This document shows positions 38,376-49,601 of a stretch of 64,000 nucleotides of DNA, in pieces. The notes under the pieces are model-generated. The model saw nothing but the letters and a program-made list of their open reading frames with translations. It had not been told where the DNA came from and did not search any database. Position 1 is the first letter of the stretch; the number at the start of each line of letters is the position of its first letter. Source of the stretch: Toxotes chatareus (taxonomy: Eukaryota > Chordata > Actinopteri > Toxotidae); contig CM028891.1 in assembly GCA_016801885.1 (NCBI GenBank), positions 9,965,517 through 10,029,516 of the forward strand, read 5' to 3'. The position numbers and the translations under genes were made by a program.

Positions 38376-41300
38376 TCCCACATGTGCCTGCCTGAACTCA
38401 GAGCCCTCTCTGGGTTTATATGGTTGAGCTCAGCTCGGACAGGACCCTTGAGTGGTATAAATTGTACTTTTTCGTCACACGGTTCATAAAATGATCAATA
38501 ATAATCATAAGTCAAAGTTAGAGCCCCTATCACAGAATAATTTGTTAATATTGGGACACAGGGGAGTGTTTGTTTGAGTTCCCCATTGCCCTTTTAAGAA
38601 CAAGGCACTTCATTCATTCTTGCTTCTTTGCACTTTTGTGTGTTCCTTGAACTTCACACAAACTCCCTTGAATATTGTCCAACTCTAGCCGATGTTTTCT
38701 GTAAAACAGCACTTGTATCACTTCCACTTTACTTGTCAACTTTCACCCAGCGTCACCTCTGACCGCAGTTCTCTATCTACAGCCTTCATAAACTTTCCAC
38801 AGATTTCTCCAACAACATAAACTCTCAAGCATCTTTGGCGCAAAATTATAGTCTGCAGTCCCTCTGGCATAGGCAGAATACAAAATAAGCTGCCTCTAAT
38901 TGTGATGCTTCGACCATCTTCCCCCTGACTGTTATTTAGCTTGGCTGCTGCTTGAGGCTTTGTGGTTTCAACCCAAATAGTTCAGCCGGTGTGAGAGGGA
39001 GAACACATTATTATTCCTGCTGCCCGCTACACTGCACATGCTAATAAGGGAGGATCACTGGGATGTTTTTTTTTTTTTTCTTTTTTAAATGGGGGAGACG
39101 GTGATGTCATTAGTGTGGTTTATCTGAGTTGGGATCTTGTGGAGGGGGTAGTTTCTTCTGGTATAGACTCTGGGGGCCCAGGAGTGAACGTGTGGCTTTG
39201 CCAGGGAGCCTGTTTAAGGAGATTACTCAGTCACCACACCTTTGTTGCATTATGGGCCACAGTGAAAGGCCATGCACTGTGGAGGCCTCAGCAACACGCA
39301 ATGCTGACAGCTTTTTGACACCCAAATGAAAATGGGCAGACATCATCATTAATCCGAGTTCAGGTCCATATTCCTGTCCTCTTGGATGGAAGATTATCGG
39401 TTTCTATCCCAATCTATAGGTTCAGTTCTCAATAAATAAATCGGACGTTTGATCACAGACAACATGGCACTGTTAGTGCAACGTTATAGTCAGTTACGCA
39501 GCATTAACTGTTCATGCCAGACTCATTTAATCAGATAAAGCTAAAGGCTACCTCATACAGTGCGTCTGTGGTGGTCTCGTATAGTGTATGTTAACAGATC
39601 CAGTGTACGGGGCAAATTACAATTACAAAATGAGAAAGACACACTTTGAAAAAAAAAGTGGGATACCCTCTTAGAAATGACGTACCCACAATTGAATTAA
39701 GTCATTTCCTTGTGGTCTGGTAAAGAGATGGAAGTTGTAGTCCTCAGTTACACTCTCCATCCTCAGTATGTGAAGTGATGACATTAGCGTGCAATCGCCT
39801 AAAATCATGTCGTGTATGGGCTACGAGCAGCAGCACAATGCAGGATATATTTGGTCCAAACTGAGTTAATACCAGAGCCTGACCGTTTAACATTTGCTTT
39901 AAAAAATAAAATAAAGAAATTATACCCTGGCAGTTTGCTGCTTTACTGTTCTTAGCATTAGTTGCCCAAACTTGGGGTAAATCTTTACCCTTATTGTCCA
40001 TGGCGGAGTGGACAATGCGGGTAGGAGTGAGGTGACAGGCTGAGACTCAGGCTGATCCTTGTGGGCGGGGGAGTTCCACAGCGTATTCCAGCCACACAGA
40101 CCCTGATTTTATTGCCCTGATAAAATGGCCCCCAGGGTAATCGTGACGGGCAGTTGCCCCTTTTCATGCCCACACTGCAACGGCACTGCAAGAGAGCAGA
40201 GAGAAAATCACACATCCCATTTCTCACACTGGCCTGTCCCTCTTACTCTGGCCCAAAATGCGTTTTATGGACATTGCCCCCCCGCGCCCCCCTGCGTTTG
40301 CTGCAGATGGGTTAAATATTACATCAAAGCGTCTTTAATGTTTCACAGTACCTCTCACATTTCTCCTCAGTATCGAGTTCAAAACTAGTGCAGGCTGCGT
40401 TTTTACAGTAGATTTAATGGATCAATGTCCATAATCACATTAGCACTGGCTTAACGTATAACAAATTTCACCGTACCAGCATCAAAGACCTGACCTCTTG
40501 TTATAATCAGGCATAGCATCTTTTCCTCCACTCAAGATCTACGGGCCTTCTGATACTGGGAGAAACAGAAAATTGTCAAGGGGGTGATCAGCTGTAAGTG
40601 TACTCCGCTCAGAGAGTAGCCGTATGAGAGAAAAACATTTGTCCCTCATAGTCACAGTCACAGATGCGTTGTGCACCTCCTCACTGTTTTCACGGATCAT
40701 GCCGATAATCCTCTCCCTCTCCCGCTCTTGCGAAAAGATTGTTCAGCAGAGAATCTACGGCGAAATAAAACTGCAGCTTCCAAAAACCAGAAAGGTTCAT
40801 TCCTAAAGGTGGAGGGCAGAGGGAGGTGGTCCAGCCGAGCCCTGCAATTTTTTCGTAAAAGAAAAAGAAAGCATGATGTATGATGTCTGAGAAAAATACC
40901 ACAAGACTCTTCACTCAGCACTTCCTGTACAAGGCCAACAGGACATCAGTGAATAATACAGATTAGCAAAAAATTCAAACAGACAAACTGCAGACAAACT
41001 AGAATTGATGGCTTCCACTGAGCCACTCAAGGAACGGGCCATGACGTAAAAGGAAAAACATGTCGGGTTCCCCCAGCCAGGTTAATCAAGACAAGCTTCC
41101 CCTGCAAAAAAAAAAAAAAAAAGGCATGGTGTGTGCATGTGTGTGTGTTTGATTGCAGCCTAGTACTTTTGTGTGTGTGTGAGTGTGTTTGTATATATGT
41201 GTGAACCCATTTCTCATTCATAATATGCAATCTTATTTTACGGCTGATTGTATTTGCCATACATAGGCTGTATGCATGAGGTCTTTGCCCATATTCCTCT

Positions 41301-41984
41301 ACCCAGCGCAGCATAAATAAACAGGAACACTCTATAATCCATCATCCTGTGTGCTGTGGGAGTGTGCCCAACACAAACATGGCTTCTGTTTTCTATCTGT
41401 TGGAGAGAGGCTGTGTGTGAGGGCTAGGATGGGTAGCACTATTATGTTAATGCTCACTGATTGTCCATGACTGTGAAACATAAACCGCCTGCACTAAATG
41501 AGGATTATACAAATGAGCTTCCTCTTTGTTCCCGTGTCCCACAGCCTGGACAAGACGTAGAGGGTTAGTTTCGTTATTCCCGCAATGCTTTGAAGTCCTT
41601 TTAAGATAACTCTGATCTGAGTTTGAGAAGGGCTAGTGATATGTTTGGATGGCATTTTGGTCATAAACTGGCTTACGACTTACCATTTGCAAATTCATTT
41701 GGCCACTAAAATAACCGTTTGCAGTGTGTCGAGCAAACGTGCATTTATGGAAATAAACTGGTAAGTTCCAAGCTGTATCCATGGGCAGGCTGGGAAGCAG
41801 GAGGTGATTAACTACCACACTTTCCTTCCTCAACAAGTATCAATAAATTTCACTGCAGTTGCTCTGAGGACAACAGTATAAGACTGTGGTTGTTTCAGGC
41901 AGCTCTGTTCTCATCCAGCAGCACAGGATGTAAAGTATGTATTCATTGCTTTTTAGCCACTCTGATTGGCTCTAGGGGCGGCAG

Positions 41985-42125
41985 TGCTGGTCTCGCCCGT
42001 TGGTCGATCGGTCCATCACAAAAATGTCTCAGCAACTATTGAATGAAAGCCATGAAAGTTACTGCAGATATCCATGACCCAGAGAATAACAATGTGTATC
42101 TAAAGCTAATTCTCTATAGCATATG
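41985..42125 (+). repeat. Dispersed teleost repeat fragment
   Basis: The segment contains ATGTCTCAGCAACTATTGAA, GCCATGAAA and ATCCATGACCCAGAG in the order typical, from memory, of a high-copy teleost repeat. A downstream portion of the same family seems to be the fragment at about 22.5 kb. No coding frame survives. Confidence 0.45.
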
Positions 42126-45060
42126 ACTAGTTACTGTAGATAATTGGTGCCATTATGTCAAATTTATTGTAACAACTGACCTCATCTACAGTGCTTTCTG
42201 CTTTGTCCGAGCTTGACTTCCCTTGTTGCGGTTCTTGTCATTCTACACCAACAAAAAAAATCCAAATAGTAACAATGGTGCAGCCATTGTATCCAGCATA
42301 ATATACTTTACAATATCCTCATTCATTGCATGAGAACTTTATTTACAGAACCCTCTGGGTAACGCAATGCCACACTCTGATCACACACACTAGTCCACTG
42401 CATGTAGACCTAATTATCCTCAGCCTGCTCTCCAATCTGTCACTGCCCAAACTAATTTGTAAGTGTGCATGTACAGTGATTAAAGAAACTTCTGTGCCAT
42501 TGCGCAAATAAAAAAAAAAAAAAAAAAAAGGGGGGGCTTCTATCACTCCCCTCCAACCCTCCTCCAAATTCTCCGAGAATGAGGCGAAGCTGCCATGTCA
42601 GAATAAGCCAGGCAGACATGTACAGATCGCCAACATTGCTAATGCATCTGAGGCGCTGGTGCAGCAGTCAAGTCATAATAATTAAAGACATACAGCATCT
42701 CAGGGCTTCATTAATCATGGTTTATATGGACTTTGAAGCCCTAATGAAAAACAGCCGGCCTTTCTGGGTTTATTGTGTCTGTACAAATTGTGGGGATGGC
42801 GTACGCCAGGACTGCCCCCCTCCTGACCGCCTGTTACAGGATGTGGTGATGGAAAACAAAAAGATAAGATTTGGTGAAAAGTCTAGTGCTGGTTTATGGA
42901 GAGGTCAGTGGTCAAAGTTGTTTATGTAGACACTGAGCGCCATTCAGTCAGACAAAACTTGAGTTGCTGACAGTGACGGCAGTGAGTTTACATGGCATTG
43001 CATTTGCACATTTGTCCTTGTGTGTGTGATAAGACGCACTCAGTGGTCAGTGTTTACCGCAGGAGTTTCTGTCCTTGGCCTGTGGAGTTCTGGAGATTCA
43101 TCTTGCAGCGTCACATATCATCATCTTTGATTTACTAGTAGTTTCTCAGATTCTCACCATGCTCTCCAGCACTTCTGGAGGTGCATTACAGTGAGATCAG
43201 AGAGAGAGATTACTGGGTATTAAGCTCTCAGTGCCAGAAGTGGAAATTACGGAGAGCTTGTCAACGCCAGAGTTCTCTCTCTCTTGTTTTCTCCTAGAGA
43301 GAGCGAGGTAATGCTTTACTCAAAACGTTTCATCCCAAAAGCTTGTGACTGGTGCCTGGCAGCTCCATCGGCAGTGAGTCACAGCCAGAAGTATGTGTAG
43401 CTCAAGCAAAAGCAAAGGGAGACAGAGAGGGAGAGACTGCTTAGGACTCCAGTCCAGGACACATGCATCTTCCCCCAATAAAAGTCCCTTTGGCAGGTTT
43501 ACATCGCATTAGCCCACAGAACCCAAGGAAATATACAGTAGGGGACAGAGAGGGGAGCATCTATCATCTGAAATGCAAAAGGTGAAGTCATTTTTTATTT
43601 TATCCCTAATGACTAGTCCCACCTACAGGTGCAGTGCTCTTCTTTTGGCTCCCAAGGTAAGCTCTCAGCGTCCTTTTGGGATTCTGTCCAACATTAATAT
43701 CATGTGTCTTTTTATATCTGTTAATATAGAATAACTACCTTTGCCTACTCTAAATACACAGTCAGAGGGTTAGAGTCTGTCCACTGTAGCTCCGCAGTAA
43801 AACTAAAATTGTGTGTGGTAACTACCTGGCAGTGATTCATTTCCCCTCCAACACAAGTTCCTCACTTAAATTTGTCATTTTATGGAGTGCCTCTGACAGT
43901 GCACAACTGACAGATGAAAGTTAAAGTGGCCCCTTGGAGTAAACAAATCAAAAAGCTCAGAGTTTGGCTGAATTAAAGGAAGAGAAGCGGGGGGGTTGGA
44001 CTTATGCTCTCTGGACCCTGCGGTTTGTCAGCGTTCCTCCCAGGTGAGCTCACACTGGGCCGGTCGATCCCCACCCCCACCGACCTTTGTCCTGGCCAGG
44101 AGGAAATAGCATCCTCAGTTCTCCGGCTTGACTCACACAATATTTTGCTGGTAGTCAAAACAAAATTAGCACTGGTTTGTTGTTTCTAGTTAGCTCATCT
44201 ATGGCCCTTGCGTTCATCATTGCTGAGGAGAGGGAAACATTTAGTTGCCACCTTGGAGTTTCTAGGGATTAGAGTGAGAAAGATCAGCGTAGTAGCTGAT
44301 ATTTATAGTTTAATTCAAGATCAGAGGTGATTGTAAGACGTGTACTTTGAACAGGAAACTCTCAAATCTTTTTAAAGTGGATCTGATCCTGCTCTTTCGT
44401 TTATCTGTGATGATCCAGTAAGTTTTTTGGTATATTTTTTCATTAACAGACATTCTAGGGGAAAATTAGGTTTAAAAAAAAAAAAGAGGCAGAAAAATAA
44501 CAAGAGTATAAGATGCTTGAGGTCAAAAGACTGAAAAATCAAATTAAGGATTCACATAAATCATTCAGTTACAGTTTAGAATTTAAAGATTAAGAATAAA
44601 AGTGCTTAATTATACTGAGATTAGACTCCAAAAATATTGAAGGAGGCTGCATGAGTGATTCAGAAAGGCTTGTCATGGTCGTAAAATATTGTTGAATGTT
44701 TTCTGACTAAAAGTATACTCTTTACGTTTTGTTATTGTGAACCCAGAGCTGTATAGGACCTCACGCATACCAAGAGAAGTCAGCCTAGACAATGACGCCA
44801 CCCAGTGTTTAACAGTGTGTTACAGGCTCGGAGAAAATACCTGCCCATGGGCACAAAATAGGTTTCAACTGTTACAAATGATAACAAGAGGGAAAGAAAA
44901 TATGACAAACTGATAGGATATTTAAATACAAAATAACAGAACATCACATACTTGTGTGTGTCTTACACCCAAAATTAGAGAAGCTTGTTTGAACAGATTT
45001 TGCTCACAATTTAATATCAATTGAATGTTTATGTCAGAGAACTTTGTAAGGAAACCTTTC

Positions 45061-45406
45061 CAGCTATTAGAATTACATTATATGATATAAATATAAATAT
45101 AAATACATTATTGACATCCATCTTTGACTAAAGCAAGAATAAATAAAACTATTATATTAATTGAAACTATAAACCATATTGCACATAAATGTTTAGCTAG
45201 CTGTTTATATCAGTGATAAGAAAGTAAATTTAATCTCAGGCAAGGGGAGGATAAGTGACAGCAGCATAATATAATATATAATGAATAGACAACATAACAT
45301 GACCATGATATTCTGGTTGTTCTTTGTATAGACTTATTAAGTAGTTTCAGATTCATACCAAGTGCATATCTACCCTCCCATATGGTTTAGAATGAAAGGA
45401 CGTCCA
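45061..45406 (-). other. Presumed xkr9 3' UTR, AT-rich
   Basis: AT-rich sequence directly downstream of the xkr9 stop on the minus strand, with an (AAATAT)-type tandem near 45,088-45,105. The only poly(A)-signal candidate close by is the variant ATTAAA (TTTAAT on the plus strand near 45,227). The true end of the transcript cannot be set. Confidence 0.35.
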
Positions 45407-47008
45407 TCAGGATTGTAAAAAATTCCTCATTCTCCTTATGGCCTTTGTTTCCTGTTCCAGGCCGTCCACCTCATCTGGCTCACGCAGCTTCCCCCTGGGA
45501 TGTAGGAAGAGGTAGTACAACACGAGACTCACCAGCCCCAGAGCTGAACTGCCAAGGATTACACCACTGACTGTCAGCAAAAAATTGGCTGTGTACGACT
45601 CTGGCTTCAACAGAACCAGCAATAATGGAGCCATAATGTTTATGAGAGAGTGTAAAATGTAATAGACGATCATGGCTACTTTTGTGTCCTGTCCTTTGAC
45701 ATTGAAAAAGGTGAACATGAGGATGACTCCTATGACTGCCCGGTAGAGAAGCTCAAGGCCTTTGCATGAGCAGAAGTTGGTCTGAAGCAAGTGTGTCCAG
45801 GTTGTCCCCAACAGCCAGATGACGGCGAGGCCTATTGTGCTGTAAGTGCTTAGTAAGAGGAGGAGGCTGTAGCTGAGGATGTGGCTGGCGATGGTACAGA
45901 GCTTGTACAGGAAGTAGATTGCTGTGGGGAGGCCAGAGGGCATCTCCCTGATGTGGGGGAGGGATCTGCGCAAGCAGCGACGATAGTCCACCAGGGCCCA
46001 GGCAACATTAATGCAGGAAAAAGTCATAGATAAATCTGAAAGAGGTGGAAAAAATAATATGAATATTGTACATTCATGAATATGCAGAAAATTTCATTGC
46101 ATCTTTCTCTCTGCATTTGCTTACACTGCATAACGGAGCTTTCATTGTGGCCCAGCACTATGTATAATTGTAGAATGAATTGTGGAACGCTCTCCAGAAA
46201 CGCCTCCAACAGTTTGAGCATGCTCAGATCTGTAGCCAGGCAAAACAGATTGTGGTGCGCATCCCTCCTCTCTTCCAGTGTAGAAGAATTTGTTGTTGTT
46301 GTCCAAAGCACTTTAAATCCTTTTTTCAGCACGTGATAATACCTAGCAACGTGTCAAACACAATCAAAACAAAGTCAAACAGGTTGGTGCCAACATTCAT
46401 TGCGCTTGTTACTTACACATCGTTTCCTGCCACACACATGGTAGTGCATTTGCAAGGCGTTTTCCTGAAGTCATACAGTACAGCTTAAATGTGGTTATTC
46501 CAGTTTGCACGTTCCATAATACATTGCTAATGTGCATGATTAGCATACTGCACATTTTGAGTGACTACATGCAGGCACACCTTTTTCGCAGGGTGAAAGA
46601 GCAGCTCGTTGTTTTGCAGATATAATAGCAGGGATCAGAGCCCACTTAAGCTACAGTGCTCTGATCACTGTCATCATTGTTCATTCCATACCTGGTGTAG
46701 ATACCCACGCCAGAAAGGTGCAGGACAATAAGTCTCCCTTTTGACATGCCTGATACGGTTGTTTTCCCCTCAGGGTTTTGCAGAACGTCACCCATGTCGT
46801 CCAAATACCAGGCATAGCTGAAGACCTGGTTCACCAGCTGTCCAGCCAGAACAAACAGTAGAGTCAGTCCGGTCCAGACATACTGTTTCTCTTGAAAATA
46901 TTTCAGAACCAGTCTAATGTCTGTCCAAATATCCACCACATACAAAACAAGTCCAATAATGGTAAATATCCAGCGCGGTTTAGTGTACTGAGTATGTGAC
47001 TGAAGCAT
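45407..47008 (-). CDS. xkr9: XK-related protein 9 (phospholipid scramblase), three coding exons
   Basis: The coding exons on the minus strand are 47,008-46,692, 46,342-46,125 and 46,035-45,407, joined at CAG|GTATGG...CTAG|G and CAGT|GTAAGC...TTTCAG|A. They give 387 residues; human XKR9 is close to 373. The start MLQSHTQYTKPRW aligns with the human N terminus, so no earlier ATG is needed. The protein is a multi-pass membrane protein (hydrophobic stretches through about residues 12-28, 44-62, 140-165 and five or so more in exon 3). Family hallmarks seen are DLSMLKLLEAFLESVPQFIL in exon 2 and FTFFNVKGQDTK in exon 3. Family knowledge: XKR8, XKR9 and XKR4 expose phosphatidylserine on the outer leaflet of apoptotic cells after caspase cleavage of the cytosolic tail. 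Here DEVD (residues 366-369) followed by G sits 18 residues from the C terminus, at the same place as DEID-G in human. It is divergent from TRAM1. XKR8 is the nearest alternative identity, but residues and synteny favour XKR9. Confidence 0.93.
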
Positions 47009-48112
47009 TTTGTGGTCAGTTGAAAAGTTTAACCAGAGGTTTCAGTCTGTGATGAAGGTAGAAATGTGGTAGATTTGCTTTGAAGTTTCGGTTTGACTCC
47101 AGTGGTTCAGGTGCCATTGTGGTCAATCTGTGAAAGCAACACAATGTGACATAAAACGTCATGCAAAAGTCATGCGCAAATGTCTTGTGCAGATTTACCA
47201 CAAAGCAAAGTAAATCTGTGCATTAGACAGCTGAAGTTTTGAAATGCAGTGTGACTGCAGTCAGGTGCTGCATCATGTTCTCCTGTTTTTTGACCTTTGT
47301 CATGAACACTTTATTATGTGGAGTCTTGATAAATGGCATACTTACTTATGTAATAGAAAAATAATCAATGGCGTTATCAGCAGCAATAATAAAATAATCA
47401 AAATACTTGCCTTGCTCATTCAGATGGACTGTACATAAGATATACAGTATTTTTCCTCACACTTATCACACACATCACATTTTAAGGCCAATTTCTTGAA
47501 TCACAAAATAACTACATGTAAAGTTTCTGTACCACTTTTAGCTTCAAATTCATTCTAGACTGTTAATAAGAAGCCATGTGTGATAAAGATAAGTGACCGA
47601 GGGCAAACAAATTCAACGTCACACTGTCAAAATTACATTCAGATTTTCTTCACTTTAACAAATTAAGTCACGTATGTGTTCATTTATTGTATTTTCATTG
47701 ACACAAAAACAGCAAATGAACTTACCAATATATTTTACCCATGGTAGACAGCTGTGTACAGTCACAGAAGCAAACACGTCTGCGTGCAGTAGTTCTCTCT
47801 CTCCTTCCTTGAAACTCATGATAAGCCCCACCTTAGTGACTCTGACCTTATATGGTCAAGCCATTCAAGTGTAACTACAGAAATGATCATGTGTCTGTTG
47901 TGTGTACATATGACAGTTCACACTTTCAATTCCCAATCACTGACCTTTTTTTTTTAATGACTTAAACATCAGCCAGCCATTGATGAAATGCCTGGGCAGC
48001 ACTCCAACATGTGACTTCATTTTACAAATGAAAGAACGAGAAAAATGTACCTTTTAATCTTAGAAGTGTGACCCCTAAATATATATATATATATACAGAC
48101 ACACACACAGAG
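47009..48112. other. Upstream region of xkr9 (5' UTR/promoter not delimited)
   Basis: This segment lies between the xkr9 start codon and the LINE fragment. It is AT-rich with no CpG island and no frame of interest. The xkr9 promoter and any untranslated first exon should be here or further right, but no TATA box or unambiguous splice site was identified. An (AT)n followed by (AC)n tract lies at 48,078-48,110, exactly at the 3' end of the LINE. Confidence 0.4.
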
Positions 48113-49230
48113 TTAATGTAACTGAGATTTATAGTGCACCTTAGATGATGCATTAGTCCAGGTTTGTGAGCACAGCACTGACAGATACAGATGAGTTATC
48201 GTGTCTGATGGAGGACGGCAGGAATGACTTCCTGTACCGTTCCTTAGAGCAGCGTGGTAGCAGGAGTCTGTTGCTGAAGCTGCTTCCCAGATTGTTCACA
48301 GTTTTATGGAGGGGGTGGGAGGGACTGTCCATGATTGTCCTCGGCTTTGACAGCATTCTGTCCCTCACCACCTCCTCCAGGTTGGCAAGTTTAAAGCCAA
48401 TGACAGACCCCGCCTTTTTAATGAGTTTGTCCAGTCTGTTGGCATCCTTTGCTTTAATGCCAGCACCACAGCAAAGAAGATGGTGCTCACCATTACAGAC
48501 TGGTAGAACAGAAACACTGAAGGACCTGAGTCTCATGGCCTTCCTGTAGACAGCATCAGTGTTTGTGGACCACTCCAGTTTATTGTCCAGATGAACACCC
48601 AGAAACTTATAAGAAGTCACTATTTCTACATCTTTCCCACTAATACAGACAGGGGAGGGCGGGGACTGACTCCTACTAAAGTCCATTACCATCTCCTTTG
48701 TCTTGGCCACGTTCAGCTGCAGGTGATTCTCCCCACACCACCTGACAAGACTCTCCACGAGGTCCCTGTACTCATCCTCCTGTCCTCCCTCCACACACCC
48801 GACTATGTCATCTGAGTCCTTCTGGAGGTGACATAACTCAGAACAGTACTGGAAGTCAACCGTGTAGGTGGTGAATAGAAAGGGAGACAGCACAATTCCT
48901 TGAGGAGCCCCGGTGTTGCTCGTCAGGAGGTCAGACACACAGCTCTGCAGCCTCAAAAACTGGGGTCGACCTGTAAAGGAGTCCTCAATCCATGAGACAA
49001 GAGGAGCCTCCACCTGCATCTTCTCTAACTTAGCACTCAACAGTCTCAGCTGGATGGTGTTGAATGCAGAAGAGAAGTCAAAAAACATGACCCGTTCTGT
49101 GGTGTTCAGTCTGTCCAGGGAAGAGTAAGCCCTTCTGCAGCAGGTATATTACTGAATCATCGACCCCCACCTTGGGCTGATATGCAAACTGCAGTGGGTC
49201 TTGGTGTGGGCTCACCATGGGTGAGACAGT
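48113..49230 (-). mobile_element. 5'-truncated non-LTR retrotransposon (L2/Rex1/CR1-like), reverse-transcriptase fragment
   Basis: On the minus strand, 49,088-48,153 is one open frame of 311 residues with the reverse-transcriptase landmarks FFDFSSAFNT, GAPQGIVLSPFLF, a DSDD where the family catalytic motif normally reads FxDD, LQLNVAKTKEMV and YKFLGVHLD. Upstream on the same strand, to about 49,225, the frame is shifted but DPLQFAYQPKVGVDDSVIYL is still readable, so at least one indel separates it. The endonuclease and most of the element are missing, as expected for 5' truncation. The 3' end runs into simple AT/AC repeats near 48,110. The DD pair is retained, but the element is incomplete and immobile. 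It lies between divergent xkr9 and tram1. Confidence 0.85.
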
Positions 49231-49601
49231 GGTGGTTGGGAGGGAGCAGAAGAGAAGAGAAACAGAGAAAAAAAAAGTGGATGATAAACGGGATCTGTAA
49301 TCACTGAGCTGTAGTCACCAGTCCTTATACTCCGAACCTCTAGGCTGCGATAGAGAGCCCCAGCTGTTTCTCTCCTGTGCGTAAAGAGTCTCGTTGGTCA
49401 GGCGCAGCGGCTCTCTCTCCGTGGACCCTCCCACCACTGAAGAGTGACACGCCATTCAATCGCTGCCTGGCCTTGTGATTGTCGGAAGCAGGAGGGAGCT
49501 TTGAGCCTTCTCGGACAGAAGGATAATAACATTACCTGTTAGAAATCGACTACATCTGCGCTGCGCAGTGAAGCAAAAGTTGAATCCGAACCGCGTCCAA
49601 C
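49231..49601 (+). promoter_or_regulatory. Probable tram1 promoter and 5' UTR
   Basis: The segment between the LINE remnant and the TRAM1 start is GC-richer than the flanks (49,370-49,600), as for a housekeeping gene. It contains TGCGCTGCGCAG at about 49,556-49,567, which resembles an NRF1 palindrome half. No TATA box was identified. The transcription start is not determinable from sequence alone. Confidence 0.45.

Larger units (their letters stand above)
33160..45060. other. Intergenic, no gene recognised
   Basis: No supported coding sequence. Notable contents are a direct repeat of GAGATTTAGACAGAG (33,378 and 33,403), a G-rich quadruplex-type stretch at 34,168-34,218, the hairpin at 34,471-34,546, GT runs at 35,393-35,412 and 35,463-35,482, a very AT-rich region at 36,380-37,030, a CTCF-like motif at 37,338-37,351, and a GT/T/G composite tract at 38,330-38,375. 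Apparently complex, non-repetitive patches lie at 37,130-37,380, 39,110-39,350 and 42,580-42,770. Confidence 0.5.

Noticed and set aside
1..45400. EYA1 coding exons in the presumed EYA1-side desert
   Set aside because: I looked for the conserved EYA-domain phrases and saw none. The resemblance of the 4.1 kb segment to the EYA C terminus (G-D...W-R) is too weak to claim.
48166..48549. Plus-strand 127-codon frame
   Set aside because: Shadow of the LINE reverse-transcriptase frame on the opposite strand.
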